From positions 3,367,001 to 3,431,000 of the forward strand of contig NZ_JAOTIK010000001.1 in NCBI RefSeq assembly GCF_030116705.1: 64,000 bases of DNA, in the 5' to 3' direction. Numbering within the stretch: position 1 is the stretch's first letter; each line of letters opens with the position of its first letter. The position numbers and the translations under genes were made by a program. This stretch comes from Streptomyces sp. ML-6 (GTDB lineage Bacteria; Actinomycetota; Actinomycetes; Streptomycetales; Streptomycetaceae). The notes below the pieces were generated by a model. It was not told where the DNA came from. It made no database searches and saw only the letters and a program-made list of their open reading frames with translations. This document shows positions 9,255 through 17,822 of this stretch, one piece after another.

Positions 9255-10013
9255 TCACGCCAGACGTGCGGCGTTGGCCTCGATCGCGTCCCGCAGGTGC
9301 TCGGCCATCCCGGGCCGTATCGCCTCGTAGTACGCGCGGAACCTCGGGTCCGACACGTACATCTCGCCGAGCCCCCGGTGCGCCTCGGGGCCGCACTCGT
9401 AGAACCGGCCGATGATGCGGCGCCGGTGCTCCTCGGCCAGATCCATCGCGCGCTCGCCGGTGGCCGGTTCGCCGGCCTCCATCAGCGCGCTGTAGGCGGC
9501 GCCCCATTCGGCGGCCTCCGCCTGCATCCGCTTCCAGTCGTCCTTGGTGTACGACGCGGCGCGGCGCTGCGACTCGGCGTACGCGTCGGTGCCGCCCCAG
9601 CGGCGCTCGGCCTCCTCCGCGTACCTCTCGGGGTCCTGGTCCCCGAAGACCTCGAACCGCTCCTCGGGTGTGAGGTTGATGCCCATCTTCCGTGCCTCCA
9701 TGGCTTTCTCGACGGCCTCGGCCATCTTCCGGAGCTCGGCGATCCGGTCGGTCAGCAACCGGTGCTGGCGGTGCAGGTGCTCCTGCGGGTCCGCCTCCGG
9801 GTCGTCGAGCAGTACCGCGATCCGGTCGAGCGGGAAGCCCAGCTCCCGGTAGAACAGGATCTGCTGGAGCCGGTCGAGGTCGCCGTCGTCGTAACGGCGG
9901 TGACCGGCGTGGCTGCGCCCGCCGGGCGAGAGCAGTCCGATGCCGTCGTAGTGGTGCAGGGTGCGCACCGTGACTCCGGCGAATTCGGCGACCTGTCCCA
10001 CGGAGTAGTCCAC
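9255..10013 (-). CDS. tipA: TipA-type MerR-family thiopeptide-responsive regulator
   Basis: A 252-residue transcription activator. Residues 1-75 form a MerR winged helix (YSVGQVAEFAGVTVRTLHHYDGIGLL), followed by a dimerisation coiled coil and a TipAS-type ligand domain. In the known TipAL, that domain captures thiostrepton-like thiopeptides covalently through a cysteine. Cys207 in RFYECGPEAHRGLGEMY occupies this place. The start is GTG 10013, after a purine-rich GAAGGGAGCGGGGAG. The length, the promoter with a 19-base spacer and the ClC-type neighbour agree with the Streptomyces tipA locus. Family TipA also produces the short ligand domain from an internal start; the Met at about residue 109 (KMGINLTPEE) fits that site. 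Confidence 0.9.
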   Translation of the reverse strand: MDYSVGQVAEFAGVTVRTLHHYDGIGLLSPGGRSHAGHRRYDDGDLDRLQQILFYRELGFPLDRIAVLLDDPEADPQEHLHRQHRLLTDRIAELRKMAEAVEKAMEARKMGINLTPEERFEVFGDQDPERYAEEAERRWGGTDAYAESQRRAASYTKDDWKRMQAEAAEWGAAYSALMEAGEPATGERAMDLAEEHRRRIIGRFYECGPEAHRGLGEMYVSDPRFRAYYEAIRPGMAEHLRDAIEANAARLA

Positions 10014-10050
10014 GACTCCCCGCTCCCTTCTCCGTCCCGGGTACGTCCCG

Positions 10051-10081
10051 ATGCTGGGTCCTGACGTCGCGTGAGGTGCAA
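10051..10081 (-). promoter_or_regulatory. ptipA-like autoregulated promoter
   Basis: On the minus strand a -35 box TTGCAC (10081-10076) and a -10 box CAGCAT (10056-10051) are separated by exactly 19 bases, the over-long spacer typical of MerR activation. Inside it is an imperfect inverted repeat, CCTCACG and CGTCAGG, with a 3-base centre (10060-10076). From memory this closely resembles the classical tipA promoter, which TipA activates when thiopeptide is bound. The expected RNA start is near 10044, about 30 bases before the GTG. Confidence 0.8.
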
Positions 10082-10137
10082 GCCGGAACCCCGTCGCGTC
10101 CGACAGCGCCGTCACGTTCGCCATCACAGTGGGCGCT

Positions 10138-11454
10138 ATGCGGCTTTTGCGTCGTTATGGTGAGCCGGTGGTCACCGATTCTCCCCCACCCGCCGAACCG
10201 GCCCCGGGGCCCACCCCCGCGCGCCGGCTGCTGCCCGTCATCGTGCCCGCACTGGTCGTCGGGGTCGCCTCCGCCCTCGTCCTGCTCGGCGTGAGCCTGC
10301 TCGCGGAGAAACTGCAGGACGTGCTCTGGGAGACGCTTCCCGACGCGCTCTCCGTCGGCCGTCACTCCGCCTTCTGGACGATCGCGGTGCTGACCGCGAG
10401 CGGGCTGGTGGCCGGTCTGCTGATCCGGGCGGTGCCCGGTCACGCGGGGCCCGATCCGGCGACCACGGGACTGGTCGACCCGCCGCTGCCGCCGGGGGTG
10501 GTGCCGGGGCTGCTGCTCGTCACGGTGCTCACCCTGGCGGGCGGGATCAGCCTCGGCCCGGAGAACCCGATCACGGCCGCCAACATCGCGCTGGCCTTCT
10601 GGCTCGGCCGCCGGTTCGTCCCCGGCTCCTCCGCGGAGCTGTGGCTCTCCCTGGCCGCGGCCGGCACCATCGGCGCACTCTTCGGCACCCCGGTCGCCGC
10701 CGCGCTGATCCTCTCGGAGACCCTCGCCTCCCGCCCCGGGCCGGGGGCCCTGTGGGACCGGCTGTTCGGGCCGCTCGCGGCCGGCGCCGCCGGGGCGCTC
10801 ACCATGACCCTGCTGGCGCACCCCAGCTTCGACCTGTCGCTGCCGCCCTACACCCGTCCGCACCGGGGCGATCTGCTGTCCGCGGTCGTCATCGCCCTGG
10901 CGGGGGCGGCGCTGGGCCTGCTGGCGGTGTACGCCTTCCCGCACGTGCACCGGGCCTTCCGGGCCCTGCGCCACCCCGTCCCGACCCTGACGCTCGGCGG
11001 GCTGCTGCTCGGCCTGCTGGGCGCGCTGGGCGGCCGTCTGACCCTGTTCAAGGGGCTCGACGAGATGAAGGTCCTCGCCGCCGATCCGACGGGCTGGTCG
11101 GCCGGGGAGTTCGCCGGCATGGCCGCGGTGAAGACGGCCGCCCTGCTGATCGCGGCGACCTGCGGCTTCCGGGGCGGGCGGATCTTCCCCGCCGTCTTCA
11201 TGGGGGTCGCGCTGGGGCTCTGCGCCCACGCCCTCGTCGACCGGGTGCCACCGGCGCTCGCGGTGACCTGCGGGGTGCTGGGGGTGTTGCTGGCCATCAC
11301 CCGGCAGGGCTGGCTGAGCCTGTTCACCGCGGCGGTTCTGGTCGGCGACTCGGCCGTGCTCCCGGTCCTGTGCGTCGCCTCGCTGCCGGCCTGGCTGCTG
11401 GTGACCGGACGCCTCCAGATGCAGCTGCACGAGGACGGTACGCCGCGGAGGTGA
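10138..11454 (+). CDS. ClC-family voltage-gated chloride channel/antiporter
   Basis: An integral membrane protein of about 438 residues with about ten hydrophobic helices. The ClC filter motifs are recognisable but diverged: GGISLGPENP corresponds to GREGP (with Glu in the gating-glutamate region), and GFRGGRIFPAVFMG corresponds to GxFxP. Members move Cl- alone or exchange it for H+; which applies is not clear from sequence. The start is ATG 10138; GTG 10168 (VVTDSPPP) is an alternative because neither has a strong ribosome binding site. It is divergent from the TipA-like gene with 124 bases between starts, so its promoter may overlap the TipA operator. A C-rich stretch follows the stop. Confidence 0.85.
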   Translation: MRLLRRYGEPVVTDSPPPAEPAPGPTPARRLLPVIVPALVVGVASALVLLGVSLLAEKLQDVLWETLPDALSVGRHSAFWTIAVLTASGLVAGLLIRAVPGHAGPDPATTGLVDPPLPPGVVPGLLLVTVLTLAGGISLGPENPITAANIALAFWLGRRFVPGSSAELWLSLAAAGTIGALFGTPVAAALILSETLASRPGPGALWDRLFGPLAAGAAGALTMTLLAHPSFDLSLPPYTRPHRGDLLSAVVIALAGAALGLLAVYAFPHVHRAFRALRHPVPTLTLGGLLLGLLGALGGRLTLFKGLDEMKVLAADPTGWSAGEFAGMAAVKTAALLIAATCGFRGGRIFPAVFMGVALGLCAHALVDRVPPALAVTCGVLGVLLAITRQGWLSLFTAAVLVGDSAVLPVLCVASLPAWLLVTGRLQMQLHEDGTPRR

Positions 11455-11609
11455 GCCCGGCACCCTGTCCAGCCCGCCTCCCTGTGCCCCGCCCCGTATC
11501 CCCTCCCCGCGCACCGCCCGACGCCTCGCCCGGCGCGCCGGATGCCCGAGATTTACGTATCGTCGCATTCGCATGCACAAGTCCTGTAAGCCCCTCCGGA
11601 GGTCTGGTC

Positions 11610-12233
11610 ATGCCCACGCCCGTCAAGGTCGCCGTCATCTACTACTCCGCGACCGGCACCATCGCCACGATCGCCAAGGCCGTCGCGGAGTACGCCGAGA
11701 AGGCCGGGGCGGAGGTCCGGCTGCGCAGGGCCGGGGAGCTTGCCCCGCGGGCGGCCATCGACTCCAACCCGGCCTGGGCGGCCAACGTGAAGGCCACCGC
11801 GGACATCCCCGTCGCCTCGCCCGACGACATGGTCTGGGCGGACGCCGTGATCTTCGGGACGCCGACCCGGTTCGGGAACGTCACCTCCCAGCTCAAACAG
11901 TTCATCGACACCCTCGGCGGGCTCTGGCAGGCGGGCCACCTCGCCGACAAGGTCTACAGCGGCTTCACCGCCACCAGCACCGCGCACGGCGGCCAGGAGT
12001 CCACGCTGCTCGCGCTCTACAACACGATCCACCACTTCGGCGGCATCCTGGTCGCCCCCGGCTACACGGACCCGTCGAAGTTCGTCGACGGCAACCCGTA
12101 CGGCACCTCGCACGTCGCCGGCCAGGGCGACATCCCGGTCGGCGAGCAGACCCTGACCGCCGCCCGGGTCCAGGCCGAACGGGTCGTGAAGTTCACCCGG
12201 GCCATCAAGGACGGCCTCGCCGCCGAGGGCTGA
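11610..12233 (+). CDS. wrbA: NAD(P)H:quinone oxidoreductase, WrbA type
   Basis: A flavodoxin-like FMN protein of 207 residues that reduces quinones by two electrons and limits redox cycling. Evidence: the FMN phosphate loop YYSATGTIATIAK near the N-terminus, GTPTRFGNVTSQLKQF, the HGGQESTLLALYNTIHHFGG segment, and the WrbA-specific insertion DGNPYGTSHV. The start is ATG 11610, with GGAGGT at 11598-11603. It is followed on the same strand by the decarboxylase gene after a 103-base gap, so read-through is possible. Confidence 0.93.
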   Translation: MPTPVKVAVIYYSATGTIATIAKAVAEYAEKAGAEVRLRRAGELAPRAAIDSNPAWAANVKATADIPVASPDDMVWADAVIFGTPTRFGNVTSQLKQFIDTLGGLWQAGHLADKVYSGFTATSTAHGGQESTLLALYNTIHHFGGILVAPGYTDPSKFVDGNPYGTSHVAGQGDIPVGEQTLTAARVQAERVVKFTRAIKDGLAAEG

Positions 12234-12336
12234 ACCTCCGCCGCCCGTCCGCCACCTGACGTACCGACAGACGCGTGGCCCGTCCGACCCCGTCGGGGCG
12301 CCCGGGCCGCCGAGAGCCGAGAAGGGCCGTCCGCCG

Positions 12337-13761
12337 ATGCCGCTCCACGAAGGTTCCTCCCCCACCGCGGAACCGTCCGCGAAACGCCGCAGGCTCGCCC
12401 TCAACCCGTTCTTCGGGGAGGCCGACCCGGTCGCCGGCATGGAGCTGGCGCCGCCCCGGCACCGGCTGCCCGACGGGCCCATGTCGCCCTCGACCGCGTA
12501 CCACCTGGTCCATGACGAGCTGATGCTCGACGGCAACTCGCGGCTCAACCTCGCCACCTTCGTCACCACCTGGATGGAGCCCCAGGCGGGGGTGCTGATG
12601 AGCGAGTGCAGCGACAAGAACATGATCGACAAGGACGAGTACCCGCGCACCGCCGAGCTGGAACGGCGCTGCGTGGCGATGCTCGCCGACCTCTGGCACG
12701 CCCCCGATCCCGCGGCGGCCGTGGGGTGTTCGACGACCGGTTCCAGCGAGGCCTGCATGCTCGCGGGGATGGCGCTCAAGCGCCGCTGGGCGGCCAGGAA
12801 CGCCGACCGCTATCCGGCGGCGGCCCGGCCGAACCTGGTCATGGGCGCCAACGTCCAGGTCTGCTGGGAGAAGTTCTGCAACTTCTGGGAGATCGAGGCG
12901 CGGCAGGTCCCGATGGAGGGCGACCGCTTCCACATCGACCCGCAGGCCGCGGCCGAGCTCTGCGACGAGAACACCATCGGCGCCATCGGCATCCTCGGCT
13001 CCACCTTCGACGGTTCGTACGAGCCGATCGCGGAGCTGTGCGCCGCCCTGGACGCCCTCCAGGAACGCACCGGGCTCGACGTCCCCGTCCATGTGGACGG
13101 GGCGTCCGGGGGGATGGTGGCGCCGTTCCTCGACGAGGACCTGGTGTGGGACTTCCGGCTGCCGAGGGTGTCCTCCATCAACACCTCCGGGCACAAGTAC
13201 GGCCTGGTCTATCCGGGCATCGGCTGGGCGCTGTGGCGCTCCCCGGCCGAACTGCCCGAGGAACTGGTGTTCCGGGTCAACTACCTGGGCGGCGAGATGC
13301 CCACCTTCGCACTGAACTTCTCCCGGCCCGGCGCCCAGGTGGTGGCGCAGTACTACACCTTCCTGCGGCTGGGGCGGGACGGCTACCGGGCCGTCCAGCA
13401 GGCATCCCGGGACGTGGCCCGCACTCTCGCGGAGCGCATCGAGGGCCTCGGCGACTTCCGCCTCCTCACCCGCGGCGACCAGTTGCCGGTGTTCGCGCTG
13501 ACGACCGCGCCGGACGTGGAGGCGTACGACGTCTTCGACGTGTCGCGGCGGCTGCGCGAGCACGGCTGGCTGGTGCCCGCGTACACGTTCCCGGCCAACC
13601 GGCAGGATCTGGCGGTGCTGCGGGTGGTGTGCCGCAACGGCTTCTCGTCGGACCTCGCCGAACTGCTGGTGGGGGACCTCCGGCGGATCCTGCCCGACCT
13701 GCGCCGCCAGCCGCACCCGTTGAGCCGCGACAAGCAGGTGGTGTCGTCCTTCCACCACTGA
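12337..13761 (+). CDS. gad: glutamate decarboxylase (PLP-dependent)
   Basis: This enzyme converts glutamate to GABA and CO2, consuming a proton, and serves acid tolerance or GABA metabolism in the cytoplasm. The 474-residue protein matches bacterial GadB in length. It has the PLP-lysine motif INTSGHKYG, HVDGASGG with the cofactor-contacting Asp, and GSSEACMLAGMA near the phosphate site. The C-terminus ends SFHH, like the His-ending tail that closes the active site in E. coli GadB. The start is ATG 12337 with GAGAAGGG about ten bases upstream. No GABA antiporter gene is adjacent. Confidence 0.95.
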   Translation: MPLHEGSSPTAEPSAKRRRLALNPFFGEADPVAGMELAPPRHRLPDGPMSPSTAYHLVHDELMLDGNSRLNLATFVTTWMEPQAGVLMSECSDKNMIDKDEYPRTAELERRCVAMLADLWHAPDPAAAVGCSTTGSSEACMLAGMALKRRWAARNADRYPAAARPNLVMGANVQVCWEKFCNFWEIEARQVPMEGDRFHIDPQAAAELCDENTIGAIGILGSTFDGSYEPIAELCAALDALQERTGLDVPVHVDGASGGMVAPFLDEDLVWDFRLPRVSSINTSGHKYGLVYPGIGWALWRSPAELPEELVFRVNYLGGEMPTFALNFSRPGAQVVAQYYTFLRLGRDGYRAVQQASRDVARTLAERIEGLGDFRLLTRGDQLPVFALTTAPDVEAYDVFDVSRRLREHGWLVPAYTFPANRQDLAVLRVVCRNGFSSDLAELLVGDLRRILPDLRRQPHPLSRDKQVVSSFHH

Positions 13762-13855
13762 TGCCGGCCACCACTGATGCCGGACCGCCCCCTGCCCTGG
13801 CCCGGTCGGGGCGGGCTCGGGCGCGGGGTCGGGCTCGGGCGAAGGGTGAAGGGTG

Positions 13856-14500
13856 CTACTCCTCGTCGCCGGGGTCGGGGATGCCCGTCGCGTACGGGTT
13901 CTCCTGTCCCTCGGCGAGCACGCCGACGAAGGGCTCGCCCTCCTCCCCCGCGAAGGTGTACGCGCCCCCCTCGATGCGGGCGATCAGCCCGCGCGTCCAC
14001 TCCGCCCCGGCGTCCGCCGAGTGGACCCACAGGTTCATGATCTCGCCGATGTGGCCGAGCGACTCGGGGCCGGACTCCGGCAGGTAGTGGCCGGTGACCG
14101 CGTCCCGCCAGGCCGCGAGGCCGGCCACCCGCTCCTTGAGCAGCGCGACCACCTCGGCCCGCTCCAGGTCGACGATGCCGCCCAGGCCCGCCGACAGCAC
14201 GTCCGGCCTCTGGTCGTACGAGGTCAGCGCGGCGCGCACCAGCGCCAGGTACTCCTCGTTGCCCGCCCCGGTGACCTCGTACTCGGTGCGGGGCGGGCCG
14301 CCGGCCGAGCTCGGGGCGGCCTCGTGCTCGACCAGCAGGCCCTGTTTCGCCATCTGCTTCAGCGCGTGGTAGATCGATCCGGGCTTGGCGTTGGACCACT
14401 CGTGGGCGCCCCAGTACTCCAGGTCGTTGCGGATCTGGTAGCCGTGCGCCCGGCCGTGCTGCCGGACGGCACAGAGAACCAGCAGCCGGATCGCGGACAT
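13856..14500 (-). CDS. PadR-family transcriptional regulator
   Basis: A 214-residue PadR repressor. The N-terminal winged helix (MSAIRLLVLCAVRQHGRAHGYQI, KPGSIYHALKQMAKQGLL) is followed by a C-terminal helical dimerisation/effector domain of the long (Vir-type) subgroup. The start is ATG 14500 because AGAAGGGG lies 8 bases upstream; GTG 14509 would abut that site. It is 18 bases downstream of the DinB-like gene. A perfect palindrome (14515-14532) just before its start suggests autorepression and a promoter of its own. It converges on the decarboxylase gene. Confidence 0.9.
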   Translation of the reverse strand: MSAIRLLVLCAVRQHGRAHGYQIRNDLEYWGAHEWSNAKPGSIYHALKQMAKQGLLVEHEAAPSSAGGPPRTEYEVTGAGNEEYLALVRAALTSYDQRPDVLSAGLGGIVDLERAEVVALLKERVAGLAAWRDAVTGHYLPESGPESLGHIGEIMNLWVHSADAGAEWTRGLIARIEGGAYTFAGEEGEPFVGVLAEGQENPYATGIPDPGDEE

Positions 14501-14514
14501 CGCACGCACCCCTT

Positions 14515-14532
14515 CTGGTCAACTTTGACCAG
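14515..14532. promoter_or_regulatory. perfect 18-base palindrome, candidate PadR operator
   Basis: CTGGTCAA, CT, TTGACCAG: two 8-base half-sites with a 2-base centre. It overlaps the last codons of the DinB-like gene and lies 15 bases upstream of the padR start. A TACTCT hexamer next to it (14537-14532, minus strand) could be a -10 box. Binding is inferred from position and symmetry. Confidence 0.6.
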
Positions 14533-15070
14533 AGTAACCGCCCGCCTCGGCGACCAGCTCGAACGCGGTACGGCCGTCCAGGGACTCCCGGATGATGTCG
14601 GCGTGCCCGGCGTGCCGGGCCAGCTCCTCGACGAGGTGGACCAGCAGCCACCGCATCGAGCACTGCTCCCCCTTCGGGAACCAGGGCGCCTCGGGCAGCG
14701 AGAAGGTGTCGTCCATGCTGGGCACCGAGCGGATGAACTTCTCCGTCTCGGCCGCGACGCCGTCCCAGAACTCCAGGATCCGCGGCACCGTCTCGTCCCC
14801 GACGAGCCGGAAGCTGTCCGCCCAGGTCTCCGCATCGCGGACGGTCTCGCCCAGCCGGTGCTGAGCCATCCGCAGCCAGTTCAGCTCGGTCTCGGCGACG
14901 TGCTTGAGCAGTCCGGACAGGGACAGTTCGCTGGCGCTGGGGCGGCTCGCCGCCTGCTCCTCGGTCAGTCCGAGCAGCGCGCGCCGGATGCCGCCGCGCT
15001 GGGCCTCGACGAAGGAGAGGAGAAGGCCGCGCTCGTCGCCGGGGGCTCCTGCGGGAACGTGAGTGACCAT
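14519..15070 (-). CDS. DinB-superfamily protein (DUF664-like, putative thiol-dependent enzyme)
   Basis: A 183-residue four-helix-bundle protein of the DinB/YfiT superfamily. In actinobacteria many members are mycothiol-dependent transferases with a three-His metal site. Candidate ligands are HVAETELNWL and HLVEELARHAGHADIIRESLDG, the latter being the characteristic C-terminal helix. The actual substrate cannot be read from sequence. The start is ATG 15070 after AAGGCGG. It precedes padR on the same strand, so the regulator may control it as part of a detoxification pair. Confidence 0.85.
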   Translation of the reverse strand: MVTHVPAGAPGDERGLLLSFVEAQRGGIRRALLGLTEEQAASRPSASELSLSGLLKHVAETELNWLRMAQHRLGETVRDAETWADSFRLVGDETVPRILEFWDGVAAETEKFIRSVPSMDDTFSLPEAPWFPKGEQCSMRWLLVHLVEELARHAGHADIIRESLDGRTAFELVAEAGGYSGQS

Positions 15071-15183
15071 GATGTCCGCCTTGATGCTCGGTGCCGGTTC
15101 TTCCTGACACGGATCAAGCTATGACCCATCGAGGTCAGCTTCTGTCCTGAATCAGGGAAGGGGCGACGAAAAGAAGGGCACTG

Positions 15184-15217
15184 AAAAAACGGGCCGCCCG
15201 TGGAGGCGGGCAGCCCG
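15184..15217 (-). terminator. intrinsic terminator with T-run downstream of aldehyde dehydrogenase
   Basis: An 11-base-pair stem (15190-15200 with 15207-15217, one G-T pair, 6-base loop) is followed on the minus strand by six T residues (15189-15184). The 104 bases between the dehydrogenase stop and this hairpin (15218-15321) are strongly C/T-rich and G-poor on the transcribed strand, with repeats of GGAGCGAGGAAGG on the plus strand. Confidence 0.85.
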
Positions 15218-15321
15218 AGGAGGAGACAGGAGCGAGGAAGGCCAGGAGGCAGGAGCGAGGAAGGTCGGGAGCGAGGGAAGTCGGGAGCGAGGAGGCAGGA
15301 GCAGAAGCAGGAGCCAGGGGG

Positions 15322-16779
15322 TCAGAAGGGGAAGACGGCCCGTTCGTGCTGGACGGAGATCCACCGCTGGGTGGTGAAGGCGTCGACGGTCGCCTCGCCG
15401 TTCAGCCGGCCGAGCCCGGAGAACTTCTCGCCGCCGAAGGCCACCAGCGGGTCGTCCTGGACGGTGGAGTCGTTGACGTGGAACATCCCGCTGACGACGC
15501 GCCGGGCGAACCGCACCCCGCGCTCGACGTCCCGGGTGTGCACGGCGCCGCTCAGCCCGTACGGGGTGTCATTGGCGATCCGTACGGCGTCGTCCTCGCC
15601 GTCGAACGTCATCAGCAGCACCACCGGGCCGAATATCTCCTGGGACGGCAGCGGGGAGTCCTCGGGGAGCCCGGTGAGCACGGTCGGTTCCACGAGGTTG
15701 CCCCGGGTCCGGCCGCGGACGAGCGCGGTCGCCCCGTCGGCGATCGCCTGGTCGACGAGCGCGGTCAGGGCGTCGGCCCGGAAGGTGTTGATGACCGGGC
15801 CGATCCGGGTCTCCGGGTCGCGCGGGTCGCCGGTGGTCAGCGCGGCCACCGCGGCGGTGAACTTCTCGGTGAACTCCCGCTCGATCCGGCGGTCCACCAG
15901 GATGCGGTTGGCGGCCATGCAGACCTGCCCCTGGTACACGAAGCGGCTGAAGACGGCCGCCTCGACCGCGTAGTCGATGTCCGCGTCCTCCAGCACCACC
16001 AGGGCGCTGTTGCCGCTGAGTTCGAGGATCGTCCGCTTGAAGTGCCCGGCCGCGACCGCGGCGACCTGACGGCCGGCCCGGTCCGATCCGGCGAAGGAGA
16101 TCACCGCGGGCACGGGGTGCTCGATGAACGCGTTCCCGATCTCGGCGACGTCGGTGATCAGGACGTTGAGCAGCCCGGCGGGCAGCCCGGCGTCCTCGAA
16201 GATCCGGGCGACCAGCCCGCCGCCGACGACCGGGGCGTTCTGGTTGGGCTTGACGACGACCGCGTTGCCGAGCGCGAGGGCCGGCGCGACGGACTTCATC
16301 ATCACCAGGAACGGGAAGTTGTAGGGGGCGATCACGCCGATGACACCGACGGGCAGCCGGTGGAGGCGGTTCTCCCTGCTGTCCCCCGGGGAGGGCAGGA
16401 GGCTGCCCTGCGGGCGCAGGGCCCGGTGGATCGCGTCGCGCAGGAATTCCAGGGCGGCGCGGAACTCGTACTCCGCCTTGATGCGGGTGCCGCCCAGCTC
16501 GTCGATGATCGCGTCGACGATCTCAGCGCGCCGTTCCTCGGTGATGCGCAGGGCGCGTTCCAGGACGGCCCGGCGCTCGTACGGGTTGGTGGTGGCCCAG
16601 CTCCGCTGGGCACGTTCCGCGGCGCGGTAGGCGAGGTCGACCTCGTGCGCGGTGGCGATGGGGATCTCGGCGAGTTTCTCCCCGTTGTAGGGGTTGAAAT
16701 CGATGATGTCCCACGATCCGGTACCGGTCCGCCATTCACCGTCGATGTATTGGTGGGCCAGCTCGTGGAAGAAGGACAT
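15322..16779 (-). CDS. aldehyde dehydrogenase (NAD(P)+-dependent)
   Basis: An ALDH-superfamily enzyme of 485 residues oxidising an aldehyde to the acid. The catalytic cysteine is in YQGQVCMAANR, the general-base glutamate in LELSGNSALV, and the Rossmann element in VIAPYNFPFLV and GNAVVVKPNQNAP. It resembles the benzaldehyde/vanillin-type dehydrogenases of actinobacteria, but substrate assignment is inference. The start is ATG 16779 (MSFFHELAHQYIDGEW), preceded by AAGGG; an in-frame upstream start at 16821 would add 14 residues. It lies 54 bases after the XRE regulator on the same strand and ends at a strong terminator. Confidence 0.92.
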   Translation of the reverse strand: MSFFHELAHQYIDGEWRTGTGSWDIIDFNPYNGEKLAEIPIATAHEVDLAYRAAERAQRSWATTNPYERRAVLERALRITEERRAEIVDAIIDELGGTRIKAEYEFRAALEFLRDAIHRALRPQGSLLPSPGDSRENRLHRLPVGVIGVIAPYNFPFLVMMKSVAPALALGNAVVVKPNQNAPVVGGGLVARIFEDAGLPAGLLNVLITDVAEIGNAFIEHPVPAVISFAGSDRAGRQVAAVAAGHFKRTILELSGNSALVVLEDADIDYAVEAAVFSRFVYQGQVCMAANRILVDRRIEREFTEKFTAAVAALTTGDPRDPETRIGPVINTFRADALTALVDQAIADGATALVRGRTRGNLVEPTVLTGLPEDSPLPSQEIFGPVVLLMTFDGEDDAVRIANDTPYGLSGAVHTRDVERGVRFARRVVSGMFHVNDSTVQDDPLVAFGGEKFSGLGRLNGEATVDAFTTQRWISVQHERAVFPF

Positions 16780-16833
16780 ACGATCCCTTAACTCATCCGC
16801 AGACTTCCGTCGAACCGTCATGTTACTGATGAA

Positions 16834-17697
16834 TCAGATGAGTTGGAGCAGTCCGCGGAGCAGATCGCGACTCTCTTCGGCATCCGGACTGTCCTCGTGC
16901 AGCCGCACCATGGCCTTTTCGTACTGAGCGACTTCTTCGGCCTTGTCCAGATAGAGCGCACTTGTCAGCTGCTCCAAATAGACAATGTCCGACAGATCGG
17001 ATTCCGGGAATCGCAGCATCGTGAAGGAACCGCCCTCGCCGGCATGCCCGCCGAAACTGAACGGCATCACCTGGAGGGTGACGTTGGGCCGCTCCGACAT
17101 TTCGATCAGATGCCGCAATTGCCCCCGCATCACTTCCCGGTCGCCGTACGGGCGGCGCAGCGCGGCCTCGTCCAGCACGGCGTGGAAGCTGGGCGCGTTC
17201 TCGGAGACGAGGGTCTTCTGGCGTTCCAGCCGCAGCGCCACGCGGCGGTCGATCTCGACGGCGGGGGCATCGCCCATGCCCCGGGTGACGACCGCGTGCG
17301 CGTACGCCTCGGTCTGCAACAGACCGTGGATGAACTGGACTTCGTACACCCGGATGAGCGAGGCCGCCCCCTCCAGGCCGATGTAGGTCTGGAACCACCC
17401 GGGCAGCACGTCGCCGTAACTGTGCCACCAGCCCGCCACGTTGGCCTCGCGGGCCAGCCCGAGCAGGGCGTCCCGTTCCGCCTCGTCCGTGACGCCGTAG
17501 AGCGTGAGCAGGTCCTCGACGTCCCTGGCCTTGAAGCTCACCCGTCCCAACTCCATGCGGCTGATCTTCGATTCGGAGGCCCGGATGGAGTAGCCCGCCG
17601 CCTCACGCGTGATGCCGCGCGAGTCGCGCAACCGCCTGAGCTGGGAGCCCAGCAGGATGCGCCGCACCACAGATCCACTCGACTCGCCTGCCGCCAC
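16834..17697 (-). CDS. helix-turn-helix XRE regulator with DUF5753 domain
   Basis: A 287-residue regulator of the large Streptomyces family that includes WhiJ and AbaA-type proteins. It has an N-terminal XRE HTH (LGSQLRRLRDSRGITREAAGYSI, ISRMELGR) followed by the DUF5753 effector domain (GLLQTEAYA, RQKTLVSENAP, LDEAALRRP, NVTLQVMPF). The start is GTG 17697 because GGAAGG is 9 bases upstream; a longer TTG-started reading from 17751 is possible. Family members act with DUF397 proteins and often with an anti-sigma-like ATPase. Both are found here, 1.2 kb and 0.3 kb away. Confidence 0.88.
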   Translation of the reverse strand: MAAGESSGSVVRRILLGSQLRRLRDSRGITREAAGYSIRASESKISRMELGRVSFKARDVEDLLTLYGVTDEAERDALLGLAREANVAGWWHSYGDVLPGWFQTYIGLEGAASLIRVYEVQFIHGLLQTEAYAHAVVTRGMGDAPAVEIDRRVALRLERQKTLVSENAPSFHAVLDEAALRRPYGDREVMRGQLRHLIEMSERPNVTLQVMPFSFGGHAGEGGSFTMLRFPESDLSDIVYLEQLTSALYLDKAEEVAQYEKAMVRLHEDSPDAEESRDLLRGLLQLI

Positions 17698-17796
17698 CGG
17701 TCCGGTCCTTCCCTTCGCTTCCTGGGCATCGGGGCTCCCCCCGATCCCCAAGTGCCGGATTCTGCCACCAAAACGCTTCAGCCCGTACTCATTCGA

Positions 17797-17822
17797 TTAC
17801 GGAAATGGGAAGACTTCCGTAA
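17797..17822. promoter_or_regulatory. inverted repeat TTACGGAA/TTCCGTAA, candidate operator
   Basis: Two perfect 8-base half-sites (17797-17804 and 17815-17822) are separated by 10 bases, so their centres are 18 bases apart on nearly the same DNA face. The site is AT-rich compared with its surroundings and lies between the divergent XRE gene and ATPase gene. Regulator binding is inference. Confidence 0.5.

Noticed and set aside
9229..11580. 783-codon minus-strand open frame under the ClC gene
   Set aside because: The ClC and TipA-like genes explain the same DNA with family motifs. This frame shows only His/Gln/Arg/Gly-rich sequence without a ribosome binding site.
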